Positions 50,753 to 61,850 of a stretch of 64,000 nucleotides of DNA are shown here, piece by piece (the stretch's first letter is position 1; each line of letters starts with the position of its first letter). The stretch is from positions 930,001 to 994,000 of the forward strand of contig JAGKQI010000083.1 in the NCBI GenBank assembly GCA_018806915.1, given 5' to 3'. Source of the stretch: Phytophthora colocasiae. Its lineage: Eukaryota; Oomycota; Peronosporomycetes; Peronosporales; Peronosporaceae. The notes under the pieces were generated by a model. That model made no database searches. It was not told the DNA's origin and saw nothing but the letters and a program-made list of their open reading frames with translations. The position numbers and the translations under genes were made by a program.

Positions 50753-51648
50753 GGCTTGCAAATTGAGGAATGGATGATATCGTTGCTGCCAGGTAACCTG
50801 CAACTTGCTGGTCATCGACAATTGATTCAGATATCAGATAGTTTTGATTGGCTGTTTAGATGACAGCCAATCAGATGCGAGACAACTTCAACAGATGAAA
50901 AAACGTCACATGTACCAGGATCTGCAAAAGCGAAAACGTTACCCACACAGACACAACCAGATTATGCCCTTGCTGTTCATACTGTGTGACACAGGGAAGG
51001 ATCGAGTTCACGATGAAGTCAGTGCTGATGAACTTGATTGCCTGGCAAATGCGAAGGAGTATCTTTGTTCTGAGGACTTCTGACAGTCCCACTTGGCTGT
51101 CGAGCTGTGCGCACTGCTGACACCGCTTCGATATATGCACTTAATACTTCGAAGTATATTGGTGCAAGTGTATGCGTACATGTAGGTTTATCCGTGACTT
51201 AACATCTCAGACGGAGCTACAATAGCTTTGAAATTCTCACTAAGATCAGTATGCATAATATGCATATTATGTGTACATGTAGTGCTTCACTACTCCGCAA
51301 AGGAAACGAGTGGTGACGTTCTAATATGCGGTGTTAACAGACCAGTCGTCTTTCACTTCAACTTGACCTGTATCGGCCTTGGTGCAGTGATAACTTGGCC
51401 ATGATTCACAGATAAAGAGATGCTGAGTCGAGAAAAAGAAAATAGGAGACAATAAACTCAATTAACAACAAATGTGGGCTTGCCAATGTTTTACCGGTTA
51501 TCCAATAAGCATAACACGAGTTTTAGCTGTTTGCATGGACCAACTTCCGTCACCATCTCGAATTTCCTTTCCTCCAACAACGTCAACAGTGCTGACTCAG
51601 CACTTGGAAGTCGATACAGTACAGTACAAGCATTCGTACCGAAGACTT
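50753..51648. other. Long intergenic stretch
   Basis: These roughly 900 bp hold no convincing gene. An 80-codon plus-strand frame at 50844-51083 lacks recognisable features. A perfect 18-bp palindrome CATAATATGCATATTATG lies at 51254-51271. The right part should include the 3' untranslated region of the XYPPX gene. Confidence 0.45.
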
Positions 51649-52119
51649 CTACTTGAACATCTTCTTCATCTTCTTGCCCATCTTCTTGAATCCTTTTCCC
51701 TTGTAGCCTTTGTACTTGTGTCCTTTGAACTTGTGGCCCTTGTGCTTGCCGTGTTTGTACTTGCCATGCTTCATCTTGCCGCCAGCGATCACAACACCGG
51801 GTTGCGCCACGTAAGCGGGCTGGGCGTACGCGTAACCAGGCTGCGGTGCGTGGTGGCCGTGAGCCGGGTAACCAGGCTGTGCAGCAGGGTATCCCTGCTG
51901 AGGCGGGTACTGCTGAGGGGGGTATCCCTGCTGCGGGGGATATCCCTGCTGCGGCGGGTATCCTTGCTGGGGAGGATATCCTTGCTGAGGCGGGTAGCCC
52001 TGCTGAGGTGGATATCCCTGTTGCGGGGGATATCCTTGCTGTGGGGGGTATCCTTGCTGCGGCGGGTAACCCTGCTGCTGCGGGTAACCATGGGGTGGCT
52101 GGCCTCCTCCGGGATACAT
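51649..52119 (-). CDS. XYPPX (QGYPPQ)-repeat protein with Lys-rich tail
   Basis: This intact 156-residue frame starts [16 protein letters not shown]. About ten QGYPPQ repeats follow, then [20 protein letters not shown] and [16 protein letters not shown], then a basic tail [20 protein letters not shown] ending [15 protein letters not shown] repeats occur at the ends of several eukaryotic membrane and calcium-binding proteins. Here they form the whole N-terminal half and a polybasic, perhaps membrane- or nucleic-acid-binding, tail completes it. No signal peptide. A paralogue in plan of 36874-37458. Confidence 0.75.
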   Translation of the reverse strand: MYPGGGQPPHGYPQQQGYPPQQGYPPQQGYPPQQGYPPQQGYPPQQGYPPQQGYPPQQGYPPQQGYPPQQYPPQQGYPAAQPGYPAHGHHAPQPGYAYAQPAYVAQPGVVIAGGKMKHGKYKHGKHKGHKFKGHKYKGYKGKGFKKMGKKMKKMFK

Positions 52120-52338
52120 CTTAACTTGGACTAGGGGGTTCTGTGCTGTCGTCGAGGTGATGAAGTCTGGGGTCGGGTCGTACCGTCGGCAATAGGGAGA
52201 AGCAAGTTGTACCTACCTCAATAATGATCCTGATTGGTTAATTTTATGCCGATTTGTGATTCGTCTAGAGTATAATTAATTTCCACCAATCCCAGAATTT
52301 TATTACAACAGTTTGTTCACTTTTTTTTCTGGTCGAAA

Positions 52339-53670
52339 ATGGAGACTCCACAGGTCGGGATGCGCTGTGAACTGCTCTCTTCAGGGCCCAGTGGCAGTCT
52401 ACGCGCCAGTATTAAACGCTACGGGGAGATCGTATACATTGGGGAGATCAAGGGGCTACCTGGTGATGGTTGGTTGGGCGTGAGACTGGATAAACCACTG
52501 GGAAAAGGCGACGGATCGTTTCAGGGCAAGAGATATTTTGACTGTAAACCACTGCACGGTGCCCTTGTGCGACCGGAAAAGGTCAACATCAGAGGAGAGT
52601 TCCCTATACTTACGACGCACGAAGAGAGCTTAGCACACGCGCTGGAGGAGCGACGCAAGGAGAAACAGGGGAAGAATGCGGTGGTTGGAAGTGCTGGAGA
52701 TCCGTCCAAGCTTCACCGTGAACTGACGACCGATGAGCTGGCTACGACCTTCTGGGAGACATTTACACAGCAAGAAGAGCACATACACAAGCAGGTGGGA
52801 CAATTTTGCGAGCAGAAGAAGCAACCACTGCCGTGTGAGCCAGCCAAGGAGGTTAAACTGGATGCTCTAGTGCTCGAGGTCAACGCTATGCGCGACTCAG
52901 CAGCCACAGCGGCGTCACTGTACTTGTCACCGTATGATACGCGCCACACACAGCTAATTCTATCCAAGCTGATGGAGCTAATTGACTCGACTCGTGCGAC
53001 GTTTGCTCCCAGGAAGAAATTCACGTTCCGAGCTCATGCTGCGAAACGAGCAAAAGCTAAGGCAATAGAGAAGCAGGATCAACCGGAGCAGATCTCTACT
53101 GGCTCTGCAGACAACCAGCAAGCGTTAACTGTACAACGGGCGTTGGATTTGGATGAACTGGTGCACGCCAACAAGCAGGACGAAGTTATCGTCATCAATA
53201 GCAGCACTTTCGCTGACGCAGACGACAGCAAGCGCCGCGACCTGAACTTCTCGCACCTCACTAACTGCATTGTGCTGGTTTGCGTGGAGACTTCAGCCAT
53301 CCGTGGTGATGTCCTCAAGAACTGCGTCTTCTACACTGGAGCGATCTTTGGCAGCGTGTGGCTTGAAAATTGCAATGGTTGTGATTTTTTTGTCGCGTGT
53401 CGTCAGCTGCGTGTTCACTTGAGCACGGCTACAACTTTCCACCTCCGTATTCCAAGCCATCCTATCATTGAAGACTGCCAGCAGATGCAGTTCGGGCCGT
53501 ATCGCCTGCAATTTGTTGGTATCAAGGGACAACTTGAACGTTTGGGGGTGGCAAAGGACTCGGGGCTGTGGGCTAAGGTGAACGACTTCAAGTGGCATAA
53601 AAGCGCAACAGTCTCTCCGAACTGGAGCATCTCGCGACCCAAAGCGTCAACTGCCGACGATTCCTGCTGA
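52339..53670 (+). CDS. CAP-Gly / tubulin-binding cofactor C fusion
   Basis: This intact single frame encodes 443 residues. Residues 1-85 are a CAP-Gly domain (GEIVYIGEIKGLPGDGWLGV, GKGDGSFQGKRYFDCKPLHG), the microtubule/EB-tail binding fold found in cofactors B and E. Residues about 130-240 are helical, like the TBCC spectrin-like domain. Residues about 270-410 form the TBCC beta-helix (TNCIVLVCVETSAIRGDVLK, CRQLRVHLSTATTFHLRIPS, HPIIEDCQQMQFGPY), including the conserved Arg after QL that serves as the GTPase-activating finger on tubulin in known TBCC. The upstream GTTCACTTTTTTTT resembles an oomycete initiator. The gene is convergent with the RPA43-like gene. Confidence 0.88.
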   Translation: METPQVGMRCELLSSGPSGSLRASIKRYGEIVYIGEIKGLPGDGWLGVRLDKPLGKGDGSFQGKRYFDCKPLHGALVRPEKVNIRGEFPILTTHEESLAHALEERRKEKQGKNAVVGSAGDPSKLHRELTTDELATTFWETFTQQEEHIHKQVGQFCEQKKQPLPCEPAKEVKLDALVLEVNAMRDSAATAASLYLSPYDTRHTQLILSKLMELIDSTRATFAPRKKFTFRAHAAKRAKAKAIEKQDQPEQISTGSADNQQALTVQRALDLDELVHANKQDEVIVINSSTFADADDSKRRDLNFSHLTNCIVLVCVETSAIRGDVLKNCVFYTGAIFGSVWLENCNGCDFFVACRQLRVHLSTATTFHLRIPSHPIIEDCQQMQFGPYRLQFVGIKGQLERLGVAKDSGLWAKVNDFKWHKSATVSPNWSISRPKASTADDSC

Positions 53671-53868
53671 ACTGGATAAGCTCGTTTCGTACGACTATAC
53701 GTACATGTAAGAGCTAAAGGTGGCGGGTGTAATAGCTAACAGGTAGCTTATTTAACGATCCGGCCCTGATCGAATAGAGATCGCTTAAGACAAAAGCATG
53801 TAAACACATGCAGCTGGATGTTTGTCATCCATCTATTACCTAGCCTAAAGCGCCAGTATCATGTTAGT

Positions 53869-55215
53869 CTACTCGTGCTTGCTCTTCTTGTGCTTTTTCT
53901 TCTTGCCTATCCCTTGTCCTTGTGTTTGTGCTTCTTAGGCTCAACGGAAGATGCTCACCTCTTCTGCTACCTTCCTCAGCGGGGGTTTCTGTGCTTGCGC
54001 TTCTTTGATTTTCTTCTCCTTTTTTGGTCTTTTATCTCCACCACCTTCTCGGCTTCGGATACAGCCGTTTTTGCTCTTCTTTCGACTTCTTCTCCCTTCA
54101 CCGGTTCATCAGCAGAAAGCGTTAAGAACCTTTTTCTTCTTCGATAGGTGCAGTCTTAGGCCTCGTTAGCGTCAGCCTCGACAGCCGTTTTGGTCTTCTT
54201 TCGACTTCTTCTCCTTCACCGGTTCATCAGCAGAAAGGTTAAGAATTTTTTCTTCTTCGATGATGTAGTCTTAATGTCATTAGCGTCGGCCTCAATAACC
54301 TTCTTCTTGGACTTTTTGGACTTCTTCCTCCTTCACAGGCTCATCAGCTTGGCAAGATCCAGAACAGCAGGCTTTTCGGTTTCCTGACAACCTTCTCTTA
54401 GACTTTTTTGACCTTCTTTTCCTTTACAGGTGCTGACCTTCGGCTCTTTCCGGGCTCTTCAGCAGCAAGGATTCAAGTGGATTTCTTCCGGTTTCGTCGT
54501 CGAGTGTAGCCTTTGACAACGTTAGCAACTGTCGAAGCGCATGGTAAAGCTTCAAATGGCGACCATAGCACCGGCAACGTGGAACACTACACAACACAAC
54601 AGCAAATTGCATCAGTACTCTGCATAGTAACAGCATTGCAGCGTAACCGTCTACTCACCGAAGCACCTTCCTACTTCGACCTCATCCTCAATACAGAGAT
54701 CGAGGAGCCGTTCTTCTCCCAGCCTGTGTAACGCCAACAACCAGTGAGTATTACAGCTTTCAACTCTGCATAAAAGCAAGCAATGCCAGCAACCAACATA
54801 CCAGCAGTCCTGGGCATAGCTGTGCACGTATCCTTGGGCAGCTCCTGCCTCCGCCACTGAACCGTTGAAGACAATTCAGCAAAAAGCATACCGACGTGGT
54901 TAAGCTTCCAATCTTGTTAACGATACCACGCAGCTTCATACCCTCTTTAGGCTCGGAAGAGCAGTGCATCCGCCAACGCACTTTGCAGTGGATAAAAGGG
55001 CATCTCGTTCACAATGACACCGCGTGAGGACAGTCCAGTTTCACATTACTGAAGCTCAACACAACGCCTCCTGCAGCGGGCTCAGAAGTAGCGCATAAGC
55101 TGCTCCTGGTCCATAAGTTCTGCTCAATGCCCACGTGGCTCCATAGCGTGACATGGTGGCGACAGACCTCACACTGCTTGCCGCACTTTACACAGTTGAC
55201 AAACGCATTGGCCAC
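53869..55215 (-). pseudogene. RNA polymerase I subunit RPA43-like gene (frame-broken)
   Basis: Minus-strand pieces are VTLWSHVGIEQ (about 55150), AGGVVLSFSNVKLDCPH (about 55050), EPKEGMKLRGIVNKIG then, after a probable 35-nt intron or frame change, HVGMLF-like sequence (about 54960-54880), WRYTGWEKNGSS (about 54730) and a long Lys-rich tail with repeated DEPVK, VEADAN and KKKK blocks ending KKKKHKKSKHE with TAG at 53869-53871. The order (shelf strand, G.KL.G.VNK...HVG, W...G, basic tail) is that of RPA43, the stalk subunit of RNA polymerase I. At least five indels or short introns are needed, especially in the Lys-rich part. The N-terminal exon is not identified. Confidence 0.5.
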
Positions 55216-55361
55216 AATTATCTTCCTACTTGACCTTCTAAAATGTCAATGAGGCTTATAGCCAATGAAATGAGAAAAGGAAATTAAGAATATAATTATA
55301 TGTACACCTTACATTGAATAAGTAGTAATCTTTCCCATACACCTACGAGAGAGGCTCTCAA

Positions 55362-56250
55362 TTGTCCGTCTCCGCACTACCGGAAAAAGTTGAGGCTGGC
55401 ATGAACGTCTTGATGCTGGCGTCGATCGGCCCGCGGCTGGTAGCCGCTAAGCAGACTTCCGCTGGCCAAGGCTGGCGAGTGCTCGTGGCTTTGCGAAGAC
55501 GTCCCTGCTCCTGGGACGAAAGCTGGACCCTAAGCCCACGTGGGGCGAAGTGATTGAGAAGATGTCCGACTTACTTTCTTCCTGTCCGACGTGTTCCGCG
55601 CCACTTGGCTGTCGTGGGAAGTGCATCGTGGAGCGGTAAGGTCACTATTAACTACCCGTACGAGAAGGGCATGCTCAGTCCGCGTTTCCGTGGCGAGCAC
55701 GCGCTACGTCGTTACCCACTCTTTGTGCGGCGAGGAACGGTGGGAGTGCACATATCTCTGTTCTGGTGGTCTGGCACACTGGGAAGAAAAGTCAGCATTT
55801 TTAACGTTGACTTTTATTATTTGTAGATGCATTTAACTTGCAGGAGTTGTGTGGAAGCTATCACTGCCCTGCTCAAGCTATCACCATTGAAGCGGGTATG
55901 CGTTGTTAAACGGATCTTTTGGAAGAAAGAGAAGGAGACTGATAGTATTATTTTTTATTATTATTTTGCAGTGAAACTGCGTGCGGACGGTGCACGTCGT
56001 ACCACTCGCTACGACATCGATGAGCATGACCAAAGTGCATCTACTGTGGCTTCTGCCAGGAGGCTTGCCCCTGTAGACGCTATCGTTGGAGGGGACCTAA
56101 CTTCCCGAGTTCGCCCGCTACGCAAGAGCCACGAGGAGCTTCTGTACGGATACAAGGCCAAGTTGCTCTCCAATAGGCGACACAAGTGGGGAGTTCAAGA
56201 AATTGCCAAGAACCTCTCTGTCGAGCAGCTCTTACTCGTTAAACAAACAC
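55362..56250 (+). pseudogene. Mitochondrial complex I subunit NDUFS8 (frame-broken)
   Basis: The protein carries clusters N6a and N6b in NADH:ubiquinone oxidoreductase. Segments are VSALPEKVEAGMNVL (about 55370), [20 protein letters not shown] and ALRRYP (55640-55730), a GEER region (about 55730) where the first Cys box should be, CPAQAITIEA in a shifted frame (about 55870-55895), RADGARRTTRYDID (55985-56020), CIYCGFCQEACP in another frame (about 56037-56072), and HEELLYGYKAKLLSNRRHKW to EIAKNLS (to about 56220). A short intron (about 55895-55970) is likely. Single-base insertions flank both iron-sulphur motifs, yet most cysteines are preserved. That points to sequence errors rather than decay. 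The targeting presequence exon is not identified. Confidence 0.78.
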
Positions 56251-56587
56251 AGACACACAGAGGATGTCCTTTCAACTTCCAGCGGCGCACAAATTCGGAT
56301 CCTCAGCGGGAAACAGAGCGGATTGGTGCAGTTGTGTAGCATCAGACTCGTCAGTTAGCTGGGGTAGACGAGTGGGGCGTCTTTATAACGAAAATTAAGG
56401 GCGATATGAATGGAGTTTCTGGGCTCTTCAACTCCTGTAGTATGACGAGTAGAAGTAGTGAAACGTAAGTGCCCAGCTGGAAAAGGGAGAGACAGAGTAC
56501 AGCACCGTCATTTTCACACCCAAGTTGCACAGAAGACTCTGAAATGAGCCTTTCAGCTAATTGTCCAGCAATCTTCAAATAGCCTTA

Positions 56588-57250
56588 CGAGTCGACATTG
56601 AAGATCTTTGCAGGGTCCAAGGGCTTAGCCTTGTTCCGAACGCATGAACGAACAAGTTGTTCGTTCATGCAAAACTTGAACAGAATATAAATGCAAGGCG
56701 GATCCTTTCATCTTACCAGCATAACGTCAACCTCCTTCATATATTTCCATGCGTTCGGGTGATTTAGCCACTGAATAGCCTGGTCCCACTATTCTTCTTC
56801 CCTTCTGTGGCGGAGGTCCGCAGTGGCTGCAGCATCTTCTCCAGCATGTTGTATCGCACTCGACCCATGGATTCATTCCTCCGCCACAGCCAAAGTACGC
56901 CATCATATCCGGAAATGGCCCAGATGAGACGCCAGCGTATCACGGTGTTGATTCACAGCCCATTCACTGCAGTATCCAGTCAATAGCGACGGCGAGCGTT
57001 AGTGATTGTCAGGTGAATAGCCAACCAAGCGACGAACAGATTTGGTCGTGTCTGCGTAGCCCGATGCCCACGTATTTGGCTCTGAAGGTGCTCCCACTCG
57101 CCGGGTTGATATTGGAAGCGGTCGGCAGCCTGCGTAGTTTTTGAGCAGTAGATAGGTAGGTTAGAGCGTCCAAAGATGGAGAGGAGCACAGTGATCAACG
57201 ACGCACCATATTCCTTGGAAAATGGAGGCCCGTACGCGGCACTACTTCAA
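56588..57250 (-). CDS. Unrecognised gene with short introns (uncertain)
   Basis: On the minus strand, DQAIQWLNHPNAWKYMKEVD (about 56800-56735) is followed by a GTAAGAT donor near 56716, a roughly 90-nt intron and an acceptor AACAAG near 56634, then AKPLDPAKIFNVDS and TAA near 56588. Upstream, FGRSNLPIYCSKTTQAADRF and WEHLQSQIRGH (about 57180-57050) may be an earlier exon. The intron contains a perfect 14-bp palindrome (GCATGAACGAACAA, 56642-56670). The compact WLNHPNAWKY motif suggests a small mitochondrial-type protein, but I do not recognise it. Confidence 0.35.
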
Positions 57251-58014
57251 CGAAGTAACTGTAATTGGAAAGTAACAGTGCGTAGACAATTAATTGATAA
57301 TAGATATTGTTCAGCAGATCAAAAGCAAAGCAATTATTGAGCTAAGTTTCTGAGAAATATATTGTCAAAAGAAATGCATTGGAAGTAACATACTACACTG
57401 TAGTCTACTGTAGGTCTTCTGGTGGAGCTACAATAGGGTGAACTTGATCTTTCTTAACGGTTTGTCCTGGCGAACTGATATGTTTTATCTGGTGATTTTG
57501 ACGTGTCCAAGTCGTAGAAGTAGCTCGTACCAACAGTTTCCTCCAGCTGACTGTGTGAAGTTCCATATTCTCTCAATTTTCAGCATGGGCTTCTGCGAGT
57601 GTCAATCCCCTATCGACCCAAACCAACATCAGACGGCATTTTCTGGATACAATCTACAACAGAATTTCACATACCTCAAGCGTCGCTGAGCTGTAGTCAT
57701 CGAACAATGGATGGTTCTTAAAGTCACAGAGCTCCAGCACCACCAGCATCTCTCTCCTCTTCACTTTCTTCATCTTCAGCAACAGACTTCAGGAAGTTGG
57801 AGCTGGCGCTTTCTCCTCCAGTTCATCCGCTGCTTCTTTGCCACTCATTTGCTTTACCGCTTCCACTCCATTTCTCCTCTCCACTCACAGTTGGTGGGTA
57901 GCTGCTGGGCTGGCCATGACCAATATTTCTTGAAGTAACGTTAGTGTTTTTAAATACCTCGTGATAGTGACAGTGTTGAAAACGTCGTAACCAGCCAATA
58001 TTCAATTGACCAAC
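57251..58014. other. Intergenic or unresolved minus-strand gene
   Basis: Weak coding signs occur on the minus strand (MASPAATHQL near 57914 with a GTGAGT donor; SGKEAADELEEKAPAPTS; CDFKNHPLFDDYSSATLE near 57720), perhaps the 5' exons of the gene at 56588-57250. Frames are not continuous and I cannot assemble a model. Confidence 0.3.
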
Positions 58015-59050
58015 ATGGACGGCACCGGAACGATCGCAAAGCTGTCGGGTATTGGCACTGAGCTGTCCGATGGAGCATGTACTCATGCGAACATGTACTG
58101 CACTTACGGGCCCATTCTTCGTGTGGCTCACAATGGCACAAACTCTGCGTACGTTTCATCAGTCAGTCTGATTTGTCAATTGTATTTCAGCTAATCCATT
58201 TCTTTTTAATGCAGTCACGTGACTTTCGGAGCAGAGACTACACGCAAAGAAGGCAGCGGAAGCTACTAAATGGCGCTGTAGGTGTTTGGCGGCAGAGAGA
58301 CTTAAAGTTGCAGTGCAGCAGCAAAGTTTCAAGACGACGGAGCCGGGTGTCGCGGTTTCGCTGCTGGAGATCTGCCGCTATGGAGATCTGTGCAAATACT
58401 ACCACGTTACACTGACAGTACGGTGCAGAGTTCTGCAGCACTAGCATCTTCTGTAAGTGAAAAACTAAGCGTGAGCTTAAAGGTGAAGAGCAAGACACCG
58501 AAGCCCATGCCTACTCCTCTTTCTGTTTCCGCTGCTGCACGACAGCTGGAAGCGGGGAAGCAGTCCCAGGCAAGCAACTTTGCCGTCACTTTACAGCGCG
58601 GCTTCTGCTTCACAAGGCTCTGCGTGTAAGTTTGCGCACGTTCTGCGGTGCGTCAAAGCGATGCTGCACCTGCTCCTACAGGAAAAGTGGCGTGCAATTA
58701 TGTCAATTCTACCTCCAGTGGAGTGTGTACTCGTGGAGACGCTTTGCAGATTTATTCACCAACCCAAGGAAAAGCATCAGAGAAGGAATCTGACGAGGTC
58801 CTGAAGTGGAAAATGCGAGTGAAAGTGAGAGGTGAAGCTGGTTCCAGAGGCAGAACGAGGAGACGCGCACAGTGTGTTGAGTGTGAAAGCCTGGAGTTGC
58901 TGTTTTGAAATGTGTCAGAGTGTGACAACTCGATCTACTGTGACGACTGTAACTCTGCTGTCCACAGCTCTCGTGCTTGATGACCAAGCACAAGCGCTCA
59001 AGCTTCCTCCGGTCCCCTCTCTTCCCTCGATGTGGGCGAATGTATGAATC
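58015..59050 (+). pseudogene. Zinc-finger protein gene fragments (frame-broken)
   Basis: ATG 58015 encodes MDGTGTIAKLSGIGTELSDG then an exon end at a GTACGT donor near 58149, with an acceptor TTTAATGCAG near 58214. Downstream frames contain EICRYGDLCKYYHVT (about 58370-58410), which has the second half of a CCCH zinc finger (CX5CX3H), and CDNSIYCDDCNSAVHSS (about 58920-58975), which has B-box-like cysteine spacing. Frames shift several times. Whether all pieces belong to one protein is unknown. Confidence 0.35.
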
Positions 59051-59230
59051 CAAAGACTGCAAGTGTACAATGCCCGAACAGTGCGACGTTCCGTTCTGAG
59101 GCTGCGTGAAGCGATGCGAGGCGTGCATAAGTTTAAGAGTCTGCGAAAACATACGAGAGTAAAACTATCGGGCAAGGTAGAGAAGGTAAAGAGCGAAGAC
59201 TAAGGAGGTCAAGGCTACCAGAACTGAGAG

Positions 59231-60502
59231 GTGGGAAAGAAGAAGAAGGAGAAGACCCAAACACAGATGCCTGCACCGGAAGTGAAGGGTCGAGAACCCG
59301 TGGCTTACGTCGAAAGTGTGCCGCAGCTCGAGTTATCCAGCGATTCGGACTCGTCCGAGGACGAAGAGATGCCTGAAGCTTCGGCAGTTCAGCAACACAC
59401 AGCTCAGAGTCTCTTCATCATCAGCGGACAACGATGAACCGATGGCCGACGCCGTCCAGAAACGGAGTCTGGAGGAAGACTTTGACGGACAGTTAAGCCC
59501 CTCGTCGATCAACACCAGCTGCGCTTCAAGCCTGTCATAAAAAGCAGAAGCTTCTTCACTAAGTGGCTCCCCATACCTGTCTCTGCTAAGCAGGAAGAAG
59601 CTTCCGAGTCACCAGAGTCCGAGTCTCAAAACGACTTCGATGACAAACCTGCTATCAAGCTTCAGAGGCACTTCCACTGTATGTCTGTCCCGAAGATGGA
59701 GTTGTCCTCGGATTCTGACAGTTCCGGACGATGAAACACACTCAGGAGCTCCAACCTCGGCGGCTTCAGAATCTGAAAGTGAATCGGAAGATGAAGCTCC
59801 TAAACCTCTCTACGAAGCCCACGCCTTACAGTTCCCACAAACCTGCATTGGCTTGGAACTATCGTCTGAATCTGAAAGCAGCGACTCCGACTGATACACC
59901 TTCCAAGCCTGTCATGTAAAGCAGACGAAGAAGCCTACAACAAAGCCAGCACCTTAAGCCTGCACCTCCTAAGCCAGCTCCTGAGTCATCGTCTGAGTCT
60001 TCTCTCTTCTCTCTCTCTCTCCCCGCAGCTTGGTTTAGTGATTTGAATCTGAAGACGAAGCTCCCTGCTCCCAAGAAGAAGGCAGCTTCATCGTCGTCAG
60101 ACTCAAGCTCGGACTCTTCCGGACTCTTCTGAGGATGAAGTTCCTCCAGCTAAGCCCTGTTTGTCGAAGCTCTACGCCTTCGTACTGCTCCGAAACCAGC
60201 GCAACCAAAGGCTGGAGGCATCTCAGAAGGCAGTTCCCACCCACTTTGGTCAAGTAAGATTGAGGCTTTTAGCGAATCAGAGTGCGAAGGAGACGAACTG
60301 CATCTGGATGCGAACCTGAACGGCTTCTTCGGAGCGACTGCTAGCACATGACTATGCCGAGCGCCTTGGACTTGCACCCCGGAGCTTTGTCGGCTCAGGG
60401 CCTCGAGCGTCATATCATTATCTCTCGCGTCTTGGGAAGCGTGCGGCTGCTGCTGATGCTGGTGTCAGCCGCAAGTCCAAGAAGAGCAAACACCACCACT
60501 AA
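59231..60502 (+). pseudogene. Acidic Ser-rich repeat protein, nucleolar-type (frame-broken)
   Basis: Three or more repeats of the motif (V)P-x-(L/M)-E-L-S-S-D/E-S-D/E-S-S occur in shifting frames: VPQLELSSDSDSSEDEE (about 59320), VPKMELSSDSDSS (about 59690), GLELSSESESSDSD (about 59850), plus SSSSDSSSDSS (about 60090). The basic end is SRKSKKSKHHH with a stop near 60502. Alternating acidic-Ser CK2-like sites and Lys/Pro stretches are typical of Nopp140/SRP40-type nucleolar chaperones. No SRP40 C-terminal domain could be confirmed. At least six frame changes are required. Confidence 0.4.
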
Positions 60503-60799
60503 GTTTTAACCAAAGACGGTTGATGAGACAAAGACTTAAGCTGGCCTGAAGTGACACTGAACAGCTATAATAGATTCCTCTTCTTCTCCATGTTCATCTC
60601 TCGCTTCAAAAGCTTCAACGTACGTACGTCGTCTGTATCTCACACTTGCAAAGCCCACGAGAGCAGCCCTAGGCAAGCACCAAATAGCTCTGGAAGTGTC
60701 CAATTTCTTGCTCTAACCTTTTCCCTTCGTCCACGTGAAAAACTGTCCGTCTGAAAGCTCGACCAGATCCCATCAAGCGCTGTAATTGCGACGGCAGTC

Positions 60800-61589
60800 T
60801 TACTTGCCCGGAGCAGCTCCTTCTGTCGGCACGGGTAGCGGCGTGGAAACCTCGAGCGAATAAATAGCAGCCACAGACCGCGACGAACCATTGAAGTCCT
60901 GACAGTGCACGAAGTACAGACGGCAGACCGAGTCACGCGTATTAAGAGCGTGGTGTTGGGCGAGCGGGCACATCTGGCACGAGACGTACTCGGTGATGTA
61001 CTTACGCAGCAGCGACTCAATGTACTTGGGCACGTAACGGCCACGGATGACAAGACGCTGGTTGCCATCAATGGATCCCTCCGTACCCAGTTCGGCCAGC
61101 GTGAACTGCAGCACGTGCTCGGGCGAACGGTGCATCATCTGGCAGATCTCCTGGAAGTTCACCCACAGCGTCTTCTTTTGGTACCCACACGCATGAGCGC
61201 TGCGGCGGCTTCATAGTGTGGCGCTTGCAGGTCCCGTCAGCTCCGGGTTGTTCTCGTGCAGCTTAGCCATGATACGGGCCAACAGCTCGTCCTGTGTACG
61301 AGTAAGGGGCAGGGTCCTGCACCAGCACCGAGAGTTGGTATCAGGTGCGGCATCAGCTACAGCTGTCTTCCGACTTTGTCCTTCTTCTATCAATATTAAA
61401 AACAAAAGAATTAGAAACGTAATGAATATAAAAAACAAAATAAATTTACCTCCTTCTCGACTCCTTCTTGGATTTCTCTTTTTTCTTCTTCTTCAAGTCG
61501 AACATAGCGGCCACATCCTCAGGAACAGCGGGCGGAGCCACAGCGGCATCGCCCGTAGGCGGAAGGTCTTGCTTCTCGACGTCAGCCAT
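60800..61589 (-). pseudogene. Translation initiation factor eIF2-beta (frame-broken)
   Basis: This is the beta subunit of the Met-tRNAi carrier eIF2. Exon 1 starts at 61589 (MADVEKQDLPPTGDAAVAPP) and contains DLKKKKKEKSKKE, the first Lys block that binds eIF5/eIF2B-epsilon, then an AT-rich intron (about 61380-61450). Exon 2 carries YTQDELLARIMAKLHENNPE-like sequence (about 61300-61230), then VNFQEICQMMHRSPEHVL, LAELGTEGSIDGNQRLVIRG, and RYVPKYIESLLRKYITEYV. The C-terminal zinc ribbon begins with CQMC (about 60975); the second Cys pair survives only across a shifted frame. Indels occur near 61215, 61170 and 60960. The protein is short compared with animal eIF2-beta because only one Lys block is visible. 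Confidence 0.8.
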
Positions 61590-61850
61590 CGTTGATCTTG
61601 GTAGTGCCTCCCCTGCTTCTGGCTGGTTGCGGATAGCTTTCTTCCTGTGTGCTCGCGTTTTCTGGTGGCTGCGCGATTTCAACGAATCAGATTCTTCAAA
61701 AACTGAGTTTTATCCAATCCACTGTTTTATTTAATTTCAACAAATGAAAATGATTTATTGAAAGTGATTTCAGCTAATTATTGAACAGGAACTGCTGATG
61801 CCCCACATTACCAGTATAACTTGTGGACAGCAACGCCCCCAGCAGCTCAA

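Noticed and set aside
51254..51271. 18-bp AT-rich palindrome as an origin or terminator
   Set aside because: It is an isolated AT-rich palindrome in an intergenic region with no associated motif; chance is a sufficient explanation.
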